Source of the DNA: an uncultured Novosphingobium sp.
Lineage (GTDB): Bacteria; Pseudomonadota; Alphaproteobacteria; Sphingomonadales; Sphingomonadaceae
Reading direction: 5' to 3'
DNA length: 23,133 nt
Assembly (NCBI GenBank): GCA_937860195.1
Contig: CALMBN010000238.1
Location: 1-23,133, forward strand
In this document: positions 1-7,161 of the stretch, piece by piece
How positions within the stretch are numbered: the first letter of the stretch is position 1
Layout of the letters: the number at the start of each line of letters is the position of its first letter
Notes under the pieces: model-generated
What the model was told of the DNA's origin: nothing
The model's database searches: none
What the model saw: only the letters and a program-made list of their open reading frames with translations
Position numbers and translations under genes: made by a program

Positions 1-230
1 TGCTCCTGCTGCAGTTGTCCCTGTGCAATCGCCACGAAACTGCACAATCTCGCTTGCCGAGCGATGCCGAAGCCAAGGTTATTCCCGCCGCGCTTGAGCA
101 ATCGAACGTCAACACAACCGAAGTGCTGGTCGACATGGTCGAGGCCCAGCGCCTGTTCGAGATGCGCACCCAGCTGATCGCCACCGCCAAAGAGCTCGAC
201 GAAGGCGGGGCGAGTTTGATGAGAATCTGA
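1..230 (+). CDS. flgF: FlgF, proximal rod protein (3' fragment)
   Basis: The fragment is open from the window edge to the TGA at 228-230. Its last ~50 residues carry the rod/hook-family C-terminal signature: a segment reading ALEQSNVNTTEVLVDMVEAQ, followed by an R-F-M-R-Q-A pattern and ending in SLMRI. FlgF forms part of the proximal rod that spans the periplasm between MS ring and distal rod. The assignment to FlgF rather than another rod protein rests on this C-terminus and on its place directly before flgG, 11 bp away. The in-frame sequence before about base 55 does not resemble the glycine/phenylalanine-rich stretch expected upstream of the LPSDAEAKV segment, so the edge may contain sequencing or assembly errors. 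There is no real start codon in the window. Confidence 0.85.
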   Translation, partial: LLLQLSLCNRHETAQSRLPSDAEAKVIPAALEQSNVNTTEVLVDMVEAQRLFEMRTQLIATAKELDEGGASLMRI

Positions 231-241
231 AAGGACCCTAA

Positions 242-1030
242 ATGCCCACTTCCGCACTTCATGTCGCCCGCACCGGGCTTGAGGCTCAGGATGCGCGGAT
301 GCGCGTCACGGCCAATAACCTCGCCAATATCGGCACAACCGGGTTCAAGCGCGACCGCGCCAACTTCGCGACGCTCGCCTATCAGGACAACCGCGTGGCG
401 GGGCAGCAAAGTTCGAATGAAACCGCCTATGCCACCGGGCTCAACCTTGGCACCGGGGTTTCGGTCCAGTCGACCACCTCGATCACGTCGCAAGGGACGC
501 TGAATACCACAAGTAACGCGCTCGACTTTGCGCTCGACGGACAGGGCTATTTCCAGATCCAGCTGCCTGGCGGCAAGCTTGGCTATACCCGCGCGGGCAA
601 TTTCAGCCGCTCGGCCGAGGGGCAGCTGGTGACTGCACAAGGCTATGCAGTCCAGCCGCCGATCACGATCCCGGAAGATGCCGGCTCGATCACTGTCGGG
701 CCCGATGGGACCGTCTCGGTCACCACTTCGGGCAGTTCGACCCCGACCGAGATCGGCCAGCTGACCGTTGCCAGTTTCGCCAACCCTTCGGGCCTGCAAG
801 CACTGGGTGACAATTTCCTCGCCGAAACCGCAGCCAGCGGCGCGGCCCAGATCGGCGCGCCCGGTGACGGCGTGCGCGGCAATTTGCGGCAAGGGATGCT
901 CGAAAGCTCGAACGTCAACGTGGTCGAAGAGCTGGTCGACATGATCGAATGCCAGCGGGCCTACGAAATCAATTCCAAGATGATCAGCGCGGTCGACGAA
1001 ATGCTGCGCAACGCGAACCAGACGCTGTGA
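242..1030 (+). CDS. flgG: FlgG, distal rod protein
   Basis: This 262-residue protein has the usual FlgG length. It builds the distal rod, the drive shaft passing through the P and L rings. The N-terminus holds the rod/hook signature with VTANNLANIGTTGFKRDRAN at about residues 22-41. The C-terminus has the matching motif with SSNVNVVEELVDMIECQRAY and ends NANQTL; both ends pair as a coiled coil in the assembled rod. An AAAGGA ribosome-binding site lies 6 bp before the ATG, directly after the flgF stop. It is followed by flgH with 8 bp between stop and ATG. There is no signal peptide, as expected for a substrate of the flagellar export apparatus. Confidence 0.97.
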   Translation: MPTSALHVARTGLEAQDARMRVTANNLANIGTTGFKRDRANFATLAYQDNRVAGQQSSNETAYATGLNLGTGVSVQSTTSITSQGTLNTTSNALDFALDGQGYFQIQLPGGKLGYTRAGNFSRSAEGQLVTAQGYAVQPPITIPEDAGSITVGPDGTVSVTTSGSSTPTEIGQLTVASFANPSGLQALGDNFLAETAASGAAQIGAPGDGVRGNLRQGMLESSNVNVVEELVDMIECQRAYEINSKMISAVDEMLRNANQTL

Positions 1031-1038
1031 GAACAATC

Positions 1039-1692
1039 ATGAAACGCGCTGCGCCTTTGCTCGCCCTGGCTTTCGCCAGCCAGGCCTGCGCTGGGCCAAG
1101 GCCTGCGACCGGGTTCGAAGCCACTCTTCCCCCGCCGCCTGCCGCACCGCGCGTTGCCGATGGATCGATCTTCAATTCTGGCGATGGCTATGCCGCGCTC
1201 TATCAAGGCCATCGCGCCAGCAAGGTCGGCGATCCGGTGACGGTTGTGCTGGTCGAGCGCACCACCACTTCAAAGGCCGCCGGATCCAAAACCCAGAAGT
1301 CTGGCAGCTTCGGCGTGACCCCGCCCGCCACTGGCCCGCTGAGCTTTATCAAGCCCAGCAGCCTTAATGCCGGCGGCGATGTGTCGTTCAAGGGTGATGG
1401 AACCGCTTCGCAATCGAGCACGCTCGGCGGCGAGGTTTCGGTCACCATTGTCGAAGTGCGGGCCAATGGCACCGTGCTGGTTCGCGGGGAAAAGCGTCTG
1501 ATGCTTAGCCAGGGACAGGAATGGATCCAGTTTTCGGGCATTGTCCGGCTGGCCGATATCGATTCAGACAACCGGATCGCCTCAACCCGGGTTGCCGATG
1601 CGCGAATTACCTATGCCGGCAACGGCCCGGTCAGCCGCGCCAGCCGCGAAGGCTGGCTTTCGAAATTCTTCAACGCCATCAGTCCGTTTTGA
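1039..1692 (+). CDS. flgH: FlgH, L-ring protein
   Basis: FlgH forms the outer-membrane L ring that acts as a bushing for the rod. The 217-residue product starts with a short signal sequence, MKRAAPLLALAFASQACAG. The family core begins near residue 38 with GSIFNSGDGYAALYQGHRAS, then VGDPVTVVLVERTT. The glycine/serine-rich middle and the conserved VLVRGEKRL, FSGIVRLADID and ITYAGNGPV segments follow. The ATG at 1039 is chosen because it starts the hydrophobic signal directly; a GTG at 1027 would only add four residues. FlgH is normally a lipoprotein cleaved before Cys. Here Cys17 is preceded by S-Q-A, a poor lipobox compared with the usual L-x-G-C, so lipidation is uncertain. Confidence 0.95.
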   Translation: MKRAAPLLALAFASQACAGPRPATGFEATLPPPPAAPRVADGSIFNSGDGYAALYQGHRASKVGDPVTVVLVERTTTSKAAGSKTQKSGSFGVTPPATGPLSFIKPSSLNAGGDVSFKGDGTASQSSTLGGEVSVTIVEVRANGTVLVRGEKRLMLSQGQEWIQFSGIVRLADIDSDNRIASTRVADARITYAGNGPVSRASREGWLSKFFNAISPF

Positions 1693-1703
1693 GGGGGAAT
1701 GTG

Positions 1704-2801
1704 ATGTTCCGATACCTTATGATGGTTGCACTGCTCATCGGCTCACTTGCTCCCATCCCGGCCCAGGCCGAACGACTGCGCGATCTTGGTGCATTCCAAG
1801 GCGTACGGAGCAACCAATTGACTGGCTACGGCATCGTCGTCGGGCTGGCTGGCACCGGTGACGATAGCCTCGAATACCTTACCCAGGCGATGCATGGCGT
1901 CTCGGGCCGGGTTGGCGTTCAACTGCCGCCCGGTGTCAATCCAGCGCTCAAGAACGCCGCCGCCGTGATCATCACCGCCGACCTCCCCGCCTTCGCCAAG
2001 CCGGGTCAGCGGATTGATCTGACCGTGTCTGCGATCGGCAAGGCCAAGTCCTTGCGCGGCGGGGCCCTGATCATGACCCCGCTCTATGGAGCCGACGGCC
2101 AGATTTACGCGATGGGCCAGGGTAATCTGGCAGTCGGCGGGCTTGGTATCTCGGGCGCCGATGGATCAAAGCTGACCGTCAATGTGCCGACCGTAGGGCG
2201 GATCGCCGACGGCGGCAGCGTCGAGCGCACTGTCGCAACCGGGTTTGATGCCGGCGAAAGTCTGCGCTGGAACCTCTTCCAGTCCGATTTCCTGACCGCG
2301 ACCCGGGTCCGCGATGCGATCAACGCGCGCTGGCCCGGTACAGCCAGCATTGTCGATGGCGTCACGATTTCACTGCATTTGCCAGCCGAACCCGACGCGC
2401 GCGCCAGCAAGATGGCGGCTCTCGAGATGCTGGAAGTGTCCCCTGCCGAAGCCCCCGCCCGCGTTGTGGTCAATTCGCGCACCGGGACGGTGGTCATCAA
2501 CTCCGCCGTCCGGCTCTATCCGGCGGCGATCAGCCACGGCAAACTGACCGTCCGGATTGAAGAGAGCCCGCGGGTCGTCCAGCCTGCGCCGTTCAGCCGC
2601 GGGCAGACTGCGGTCGAGCAGAACAGTACGCTTTCGGCCGAGGAAGAAGGCAAGCGCGTGGTCCTGTTCAAGCCCGGCGCCAGCCTCGCCAAACTGGTCG
2701 ATGCACTCAACCTGCTGGGTGTGTCGCCATCCGACCTGGTCGCGATTCTCGAAGCGCTCAAGCAAGCCGGAGCGCTCAAGGCCGAAATGGTAGTGATATG
2801 A
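1704..2801 (+). CDS. flgI: FlgI, P-ring protein
   Basis: This 365-residue protein matches the usual FlgI size. It assembles in the periplasm into the P ring around the distal rod at the peptidoglycan. Residues 1-22 form a Sec signal peptide ending in AQA, with the mature protein beginning ERLRDLGAFQGVRSNQLTGY, the characteristic FlgI start. The GIVVGLAGTGDD motif follows, then long conserved stretches including the N-terminal half of the ring domain and the C-terminal LVDALNLLGVSPSDLVAILE. The open frame extends upstream to 1521, but the ATG at 1704 follows a GAGGGGGA ribosome-binding site and starts the signal peptide exactly, so it is the real start. The stop overlaps flgJ by 4 bp. Confidence 0.97.
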   Translation: MFRYLMMVALLIGSLAPIPAQAERLRDLGAFQGVRSNQLTGYGIVVGLAGTGDDSLEYLTQAMHGVSGRVGVQLPPGVNPALKNAAAVIITADLPAFAKPGQRIDLTVSAIGKAKSLRGGALIMTPLYGADGQIYAMGQGNLAVGGLGISGADGSKLTVNVPTVGRIADGGSVERTVATGFDAGESLRWNLFQSDFLTATRVRDAINARWPGTASIVDGVTISLHLPAEPDARASKMAALEMLEVSPAEAPARVVVNSRTGTVVINSAVRLYPAAISHGKLTVRIEESPRVVQPAPFSRGQTAVEQNSTLSAEEEGKRVVLFKPGASLAKLVDALNLLGVSPSDLVAILEALKQAGALKAEMVVI

Positions 2802-3106
2802 ACCGCTTGTCCGCACCAATGCTCGCTACGGGCAGCCTGGCAGCCAGCCACGGCGCGGATCGCGCGCAATTGGCGCAGGCCGCCAAGCAGTTCGAGGCAA
2901 TCTTCCTGCGCCAGATGCTGGCTGCGGCCCGCAAGTCCAATTTCGGCGGCGACGTGATCGGCGGACAAGGGCTCGACACGTTTCGAACCATGCAGGACGA
3001 GCATTTTGCCGATCTGGCGGCGACCAGTGGTGCCTTTGGTTTTGGCGCGATGATCGAGCGCCAGCTGGCGGCGCGGTTTGGTCCACCGACAGCCAGAAAG
3101 GACTAG
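2798..3106 (+). CDS. flgJ: FlgJ, single-domain rod-binding protein
   Basis: This 102-residue protein contains only the FlgJ rod-binding domain, with AAKQFEAIFLRQMLAAARKS at about residues 28-47 and a downstream D-T-F-M-DE-FAD pattern. It is expected to cap or chaperone rod assembly in the periplasm. The C-terminal peptidoglycan hydrolase (muramidase) domain found in enterobacterial FlgJ is absent. That is normal for alphaproteobacteria, where a separate lytic enzyme usually does this work; no such enzyme is encoded in this window. The ATG overlaps the flgI stop as ATGA, implying translational coupling, and flgK follows after 3 bp. Confidence 0.93.
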   Translation: MNRLSAPMLATGSLAASHGADRAQLAQAAKQFEAIFLRQMLAAARKSNFGGDVIGGQGLDTFRTMQDEHFADLAATSGAFGFGAMIERQLAARFGPPTARKD

Positions 3107-3109
3107 CCG

Positions 3110-4438
3110 ATGGCCTCGGACCTTCTCACCATTGCAGCCTCGGGCGTGCGGGCGGCCAGGGTAGCGCTGGATGTCACCGCACAGAACATCGCCAATGCCG
3201 GAACGTCGGGCTATGTCCGCCGCTCGGTTCAACTGAACGAGTTGGCTTCGGCCAGCGGATTCGGGCAGATCGGCGACCTCTCATTCTCTGGCGTGCGGGT
3301 CGCAGGACTGGTCCGCAACGCCGACGCATTCCGGCAAGGCGAAGTCCGCCGGACCGGGGCCGATGCCGCCCGCTCCGGGACCGAACTGACTGCCTATCAA
3401 AACGTCGAGGCCGCGCTCGAGCAATCCGGTCTGTTCCCGGCAATGACCGGGTTTGAAGAGGCTTTGCAACGGCTTGCCGCCGATCCGGTTGACCCATCGC
3501 TACGGTCTGCGACGCTGGAACAGGCTCGGACATTGGCCCGGACCTTCAACCTGGCCGATCAAGGCCTGGCCACAGTCAGCGATGGACTGCACTTTGCTGC
3601 CATCGATGGCGTCGACCAAGTGAACCGGCTGGCTGGCGAACTGGCCCGCACCAACCTGCAACTGGCCCGCTCTACCCCGGGCACCGCGGACCATGTCCTG
3701 TTGCTCGATCAGCGCGATGGACTGCTCGGCCAGATTGCAGGCTATGCCGGGATCGAGACTGCGTTTGCTGCCGACAAGACAGTTTCAGTGCGGCTTGGTG
3801 GCGCGATGCTGGTGACTGGTGGAACTGCGGATCCATTGGTGTTGGCCAGCGCTGCCGATGATACGATTTCCTTCTCGCTAAGTGGTGGACCCGTGTCGCT
3901 GGCCGCCGGGTCACTGGCCGGCCAGGCTCAGGGGCTGGTCCTGACGCGGGACAACCGGGTTGCCCTCAATACCATCGCAGCAGCCTTGGCTGGCGCCGCA
4001 AATGGCGCTCAGACCGGCGGGGTTGCGCTGGATGGTTCGCCCGGGCAACCGTTATTTTCCGGCAGCACGGCGGCTGATCTCGCGGTTTCATTGACCTCGG
4101 GCGCGGGGCTGGCAACAGCGCCCGCAGGTGCACCAGCGGGCAGCCGCGATCCGGCAAACCTCACTGTCCTTCGAGGTGCCCTGGCCGCAGCCAATGTCTC
4201 CGGTCAAATCGACGGCCTGTTGTTTCAGGTCGCGAGCGCCGCCCAGGGCCGCCACACGACCAGCGAAGCGCTTGAGGCCATCGCCGGGGCAGCACGGCTG
4301 GCGCTTGATGCTCAGGCCGGAGTCAATCTTGATGAAGAGGCAGTCGATCTGGTTCGCTATCAGCAAGCCTTTCAGGCCTGCGGCAAGGCAATCCAGGTCG
4401 CATCTGACCTGTTCGATACCCTCCTGGCGATTCGATAG
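3110..4438 (+). CDS. flgK: FlgK, hook-filament junction protein 1
   Basis: This 442-residue FlgK (HAP1) joins the hook to the filament. The N-terminus has the rod/hook-type signature, with LTIAASGVRAARVALDVTAQ and NIANAGTSGYVRRSVQLNEL. The C-terminus has the partner helix with NLDEEAVDLVRYQQAFQACG and ends FDTLLAIR. It is shorter than enterobacterial FlgK (about 550 residues) because the variable central domain is small, as is common in alphaproteobacteria. An AAAGGA sequence in the end of flgJ can serve as ribosome-binding site. The pairing with flgL 9 bp downstream confirms the identity. Confidence 0.96.
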   Translation: MASDLLTIAASGVRAARVALDVTAQNIANAGTSGYVRRSVQLNELASASGFGQIGDLSFSGVRVAGLVRNADAFRQGEVRRTGADAARSGTELTAYQNVEAALEQSGLFPAMTGFEEALQRLAADPVDPSLRSATLEQARTLARTFNLADQGLATVSDGLHFAAIDGVDQVNRLAGELARTNLQLARSTPGTADHVLLLDQRDGLLGQIAGYAGIETAFAADKTVSVRLGGAMLVTGGTADPLVLASAADDTISFSLSGGPVSLAAGSLAGQAQGLVLTRDNRVALNTIAAALAGAANGAQTGGVALDGSPGQPLFSGSTAADLAVSLTSGAGLATAPAGAPAGSRDPANLTVLRGALAAANVSGQIDGLLFQVASAAQGRHTTSEALEAIAGAARLALDAQAGVNLDEEAVDLVRYQQAFQACGKAIQVASDLFDTLLAIR

Positions 4439-4447
4439 GAGCCTGCC

Positions 4448-5350
4448 ATGACCAGCGTCAGCACCAGTGCTTTTTACGAGCGGTTCAATCTGGACCAGAC
4501 CGCGCTGCGCAGCCGCGCCGATGCGTTGCAGGCTTCGATCAGCAGTGGCAACCGATTGGGTCGCAGTTCGGACGATCCAGTGGCCTCGTCGCGGCTGCGC
4601 TCGCTTGGCCGGGCGGATTCTTTTGCGACTGTGGACCAGACCCTGTCCGCCCGGGCCAGCAGCGATTTGATGCTGACCGATTCAGCGCTGCAAAGCTTTG
4701 CGGATTCGGTGATCCGGGTGCAGGTTCTGGCCACTCAGGCCGCCAACGGCGTGCTCACCCCGGCCCAGCGCGCCGGAATCGCGACCGAAATCGAGCAGAT
4801 CAGCGGCGAACTGGTCCGGCTCGCCAACGCCCGCGACAGCGCCGGACACGCGCTGTTTGGCGGGGATACGCCCGGCGATGCCTATGCGCTCGATACGCTC
4901 GGCAATGCGGTTTACATCGGGACATCCAGCGCCAGCGACCTGCCGTTGGGCGATGGGCAGAGTGTGACCCGTGGGTTGACCGGGCCGGAATTGCTCAATT
5001 TTGGCGCAACCAATCTGTTCGCTCTGGTCAAAGGCCTCGCAGCGGATCTCGCCGGAGCAGCCGCCGATCCTGCGCAGGCAGCGCGCGATGCGCTGGGCGC
5101 GCTCGACACTGGTCTGGAGACGATCACGACTCAGCAAACCGTGATCGGTGCCCGGCTAAACTGGATCGACCTTACCACCGATCGCCGCACCCAGATGAGC
5201 GAGCTTCGGTCGCAGGAAGAATCCAATGTCGGCGGTACCGATCTGGCCGAAGCGGTCTCCAGGTTGCAGCAGACCATGACCGTGCTCGAAGCCAGTCAGG
5301 CCAGCTTCGCCCGGCTTTCTTCGCTCAGCCTGTTCGATTTCCTGCGCTGA
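4448..5350 (+). CDS. flgL: FlgL, hook-filament junction protein 3
   Basis: This 300-residue flagellin-like protein forms the second junction layer between FlgK and the filament. The N-terminal flagellin-like helix region contains LQASISSGNRLGRSSDDPVA at about residues 28-47, the counterpart of the flagellin [13 protein letters not shown] segment. The segment LANARDSAGHALFGGDTPGD follows near residue 130. The C-terminus has the usual SNVGGTDLAEAVSRLQQTMT segment and ends in FDFLR. An AGGAG ribosome-binding site overlaps the flgK stop. The flgL stop codon lies inside an 18-bp palindrome described separately. Confidence 0.96.
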   Translation: MTSVSTSAFYERFNLDQTALRSRADALQASISSGNRLGRSSDDPVASSRLRSLGRADSFATVDQTLSARASSDLMLTDSALQSFADSVIRVQVLATQAANGVLTPAQRAGIATEIEQISGELVRLANARDSAGHALFGGDTPGDAYALDTLGNAVYIGTSSASDLPLGDGQSVTRGLTGPELLNFGATNLFALVKGLAADLAGAAADPAQAARDALGALDTGLETITTQQTVIGARLNWIDLTTDRRTQMSELRSQEESNVGGTDLAEAVSRLQQTMTVLEASQASFARLSSLSLFDFLR

Positions 5351-5359
5351 TCAGCGCAG
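5342..5359 (+). terminator. Perfect 18-bp palindrome at flgL/motA boundary, possible attenuator
   Basis: CTGCGCTGA at 5342-5350 is followed immediately by its exact reverse complement, TCAGCGCAG, at 5351-5359. The transcript can fold a 7-bp GC-rich stem with a GATC loop, followed by CTTGCTTTT. This resembles an intrinsic terminator or attenuator separating the hook-filament genes from motAB. The T-run is short and interrupted, so partial rather than full termination is the better guess. The first half encodes the last residues of FlgL and its stop. Confidence 0.5.
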
Positions 5360-5382
5360 CTTGCTTTTCCAGGGGGTAGTTC

Positions 5383-6246
5383 ATGTACGCCGCAATCGGC
5401 ATTGTCATTCTGATCGTCATGGTTTTTGGCGGCTTCGCTTTCACCGGCGGGGCGCTCGGGCCGGTTCTGCATGCCTTGCCGCATGAGATGCTGATCATCG
5501 GTGGCGCGGCGCTGGGGGCATTGGTGACGGGCAACAACCTGCATGGCCTCAAAGCCTTAGGCGGTGGATTTTCCAAAGTCTTCAAAGGCCCCAAACACAC
5601 CCGGCAGGATCATATCGACGCGATCGTGCTGACAACCAAACTGATGAAGCTGCTCCGCGCCGAAGGGCCGGTCGCGCTCGAAAGCCATGTCACCGAACCG
5701 CAGAGTTCAGCACTTTTCGCCGAGTTTCCGCGGCTGCTGGCCAATCACGCGCTGACCTCGCTGATCTGCGACACGCTCACCCTGATCGTCGTCTCATCAG
5801 GAACGCTGGAGGTTCATGCCGTTGAAGAGGTGATGGATAATGCGATGAAACAGCAATTTCACGAAATGCACGAGCCGCAACACGCGATCGCAGGGCTGGC
5901 CGATGCCCTGCCCGCGCTGGGGATCGTCGCGGCTGTGCTCGGGGTGGTCAAGACGATGGGTTCGATCGACCAGCCACCGGCGGTGCTCGGCGGGATGATC
6001 GGCTCGGCGCTGGTCGGTACGTTTCTGGGGGTGCTGCTGGCCTATGGCATGGTCTCGCCGATGGCAGGTCGGCTCAAGCAGGTGATCGAAGCCGACGAAC
6101 AGATCTTTCACGCGGTCAAGCAGGTGGTGATCGCCAGCCTGCACGGCTGGCCCCAGCCGCTTGTGGTCGAAGGCGCCCGGTCTGGCCTGGGTCACGATTT
6201 CCGCCCGGGCTTAAGCGAATTGCTCGATGCGCTCAGGGGACGCTAG
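5383..6246 (+). CDS. motA: MotA, flagellar stator proton-channel subunit
   Basis: This 287-residue inner-membrane protein forms the MotA5MotB2 stator. Four hydrophobic segments lie at about residues 2-22, 35-50, 170-190 and 203-226, with a large cytoplasmic loop between the second and third. The loop carries Arg92 and Glu100 in RAEGPVALE, with the same 8-residue spacing as the FliG-contacting Arg90/Glu98 of E. coli MotA. The conserved prolines near the ion path are visible as Pro177 (DALPALGI) and Pro226 (VSPMAG). An AGGGGG ribosome-binding site precedes the ATG. The length is normal and motB follows after 3 bp, so the pair is co-transcribed. Confidence 0.97.
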   Translation: MYAAIGIVILIVMVFGGFAFTGGALGPVLHALPHEMLIIGGAALGALVTGNNLHGLKALGGGFSKVFKGPKHTRQDHIDAIVLTTKLMKLLRAEGPVALESHVTEPQSSALFAEFPRLLANHALTSLICDTLTLIVVSSGTLEVHAVEEVMDNAMKQQFHEMHEPQHAIAGLADALPALGIVAAVLGVVKTMGSIDQPPAVLGGMIGSALVGTFLGVLLAYGMVSPMAGRLKQVIEADEQIFHAVKQVVIASLHGWPQPLVVEGARSGLGHDFRPGLSELLDALRGR

Positions 6247-6249
6247 ACC

Positions 6250-7089
6250 ATGGCTCCGCCCAAAAAGGGCAAGATCGAACTGCCCCCACCGATCATTGTC
6301 AAGAAGGTCACCATTGTTGCTGCTGGCCACCATGGCGGAGCGTGGAAGGTCGCTTATGCCGACTTTGTCACCGCAATGATGGCGTTCTTTCTGCTGCTCT
6401 GGCTGCTCGGCGCGACAACCGAAAAGCAGCGCAAAGGTATCGCAGACTATTTCACTCCGACGCTGGTCAAGCTCAAGGAGGGCAGCGCCGGTTCCAACGG
6501 AATGCTCGGCGGGGCATCGATCACCGATGTCGATAATTACCCCAATCGCGCCGGGCAGACCGGGACCAAATCGATGACGATTCCGCGTGACACGACCGGC
6601 GGACCCAAGGAAGGCGGCGAGCGGATTAAAAAGCGCCAGGACATGCAAAGGCGCCTGACCGCCAAACTTGAGGCCAGTGCCCGCCTTGCCCGGCTCGCCA
6701 AGCAGGTGCGGATGATCGACACGACCGAGGGAATCCGGATCGATCTTGTCGACGATGCCGATTTTTCGATGTTCCAGCTTGGCACCACGGTGCTGACCCC
6801 GGATGCCGCCGCGCTGCTGACCGCAATTGGTGAAATGCTGGCAAGTGAGTTGGGTGGACTCTCAATCCGCGGCCACACCGATGCGCTGCCGTACAATGGC
6901 GGACATGGTGCCAACAACTGGTCGCTTTCCGCCGGCCGTGCCGAAGCGACCCGGCAAGCACTGCTGCGCTTCGGCATCGGCGAAGCCCGCTTTCGCAAGA
7001 TCGAAGGCGTGGCAGACCGCGAACCGCTGGTACGCGACAAGCCCGAAGATCCCAGGAACCGGCGGATTTCGATTTTGCTGATGCGGTGA
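6250..7089 (+). CDS. motB: MotB, flagellar stator peptidoglycan-anchored subunit
   Basis: This 279-residue protein anchors the stator to peptidoglycan and carries the proton-binding aspartate. After a basic N-terminal segment, the single transmembrane helix spans about residues 36-55, with Asp38 in YADFVTAMMAFFLLLWLLGA, equivalent to Asp32 of E. coli MotB. A plug/linker region follows. The C-terminal OmpA-like domain shows IRGHTDALPY, then NNWSLSAGRAEATRQALLRF and a final NRRISILLM. The basic N-terminus and the D-F-V-T pattern fit a proton-driven stator. It is the last gene of the left flagellar operon; a weak hairpin follows at 7098. Confidence 0.97.
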   Translation: MAPPKKGKIELPPPIIVKKVTIVAAGHHGGAWKVAYADFVTAMMAFFLLLWLLGATTEKQRKGIADYFTPTLVKLKEGSAGSNGMLGGASITDVDNYPNRAGQTGTKSMTIPRDTTGGPKEGGERIKKRQDMQRRLTAKLEASARLARLAKQVRMIDTTEGIRIDLVDDADFSMFQLGTTVLTPDAAALLTAIGEMLASELGGLSIRGHTDALPYNGGHGANNWSLSAGRAEATRQALLRFGIGEARFRKIEGVADREPLVRDKPEDPRNRRISILLMR

Positions 7090-7097
7090 TCTGACAT

Positions 7098-7115
7098 TTA
7101 GGGTTTGCGCCCTAA
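7098..7115 (+). terminator. Weak hairpin after motB
   Basis: TTAGGG (7098-7103) and CCCTAA (7110-7115) form a 6-bp stem with a 6-nt loop, followed by TTTC. It lies 8 bp past the motB stop, where the flagellar operon ends and an unrelated gene begins. The position suits a terminator, but the stem is short and the T-tract poor, so this is tentative. Confidence 0.35.
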
Positions 7116-7133
7116 TTTCATTCAAGACATAGA

Positions 7134-7152
7134 CCTCCCGAAGCAGGGGAGG
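7134..7152 (+). promoter_or_regulatory. Hairpin that would cover the ribosome-binding site of the GST-like gene
   Basis: CCTCCC (7134-7139) can pair with GGGAGG (7147-7152), leaving a 7-nt loop. The right arm is the strong Shine-Dalgarno sequence of the gene starting at 7162 (spacing about 8 bp). In the transcript the 6-bp GC-only stem would mask the ribosome-binding site, a layout that could tune translation. Seen in sequence; the regulatory role is inference. Confidence 0.4.
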
Positions 7153-7161
7153 GTGCTGGAT

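Noticed and set aside
5341..5382. Sigma-54 promoter before motA (TTGCTTTT)
   Set aside because: The TTGC resembles a -12 element, but no GG occurs at the required distance upstream.
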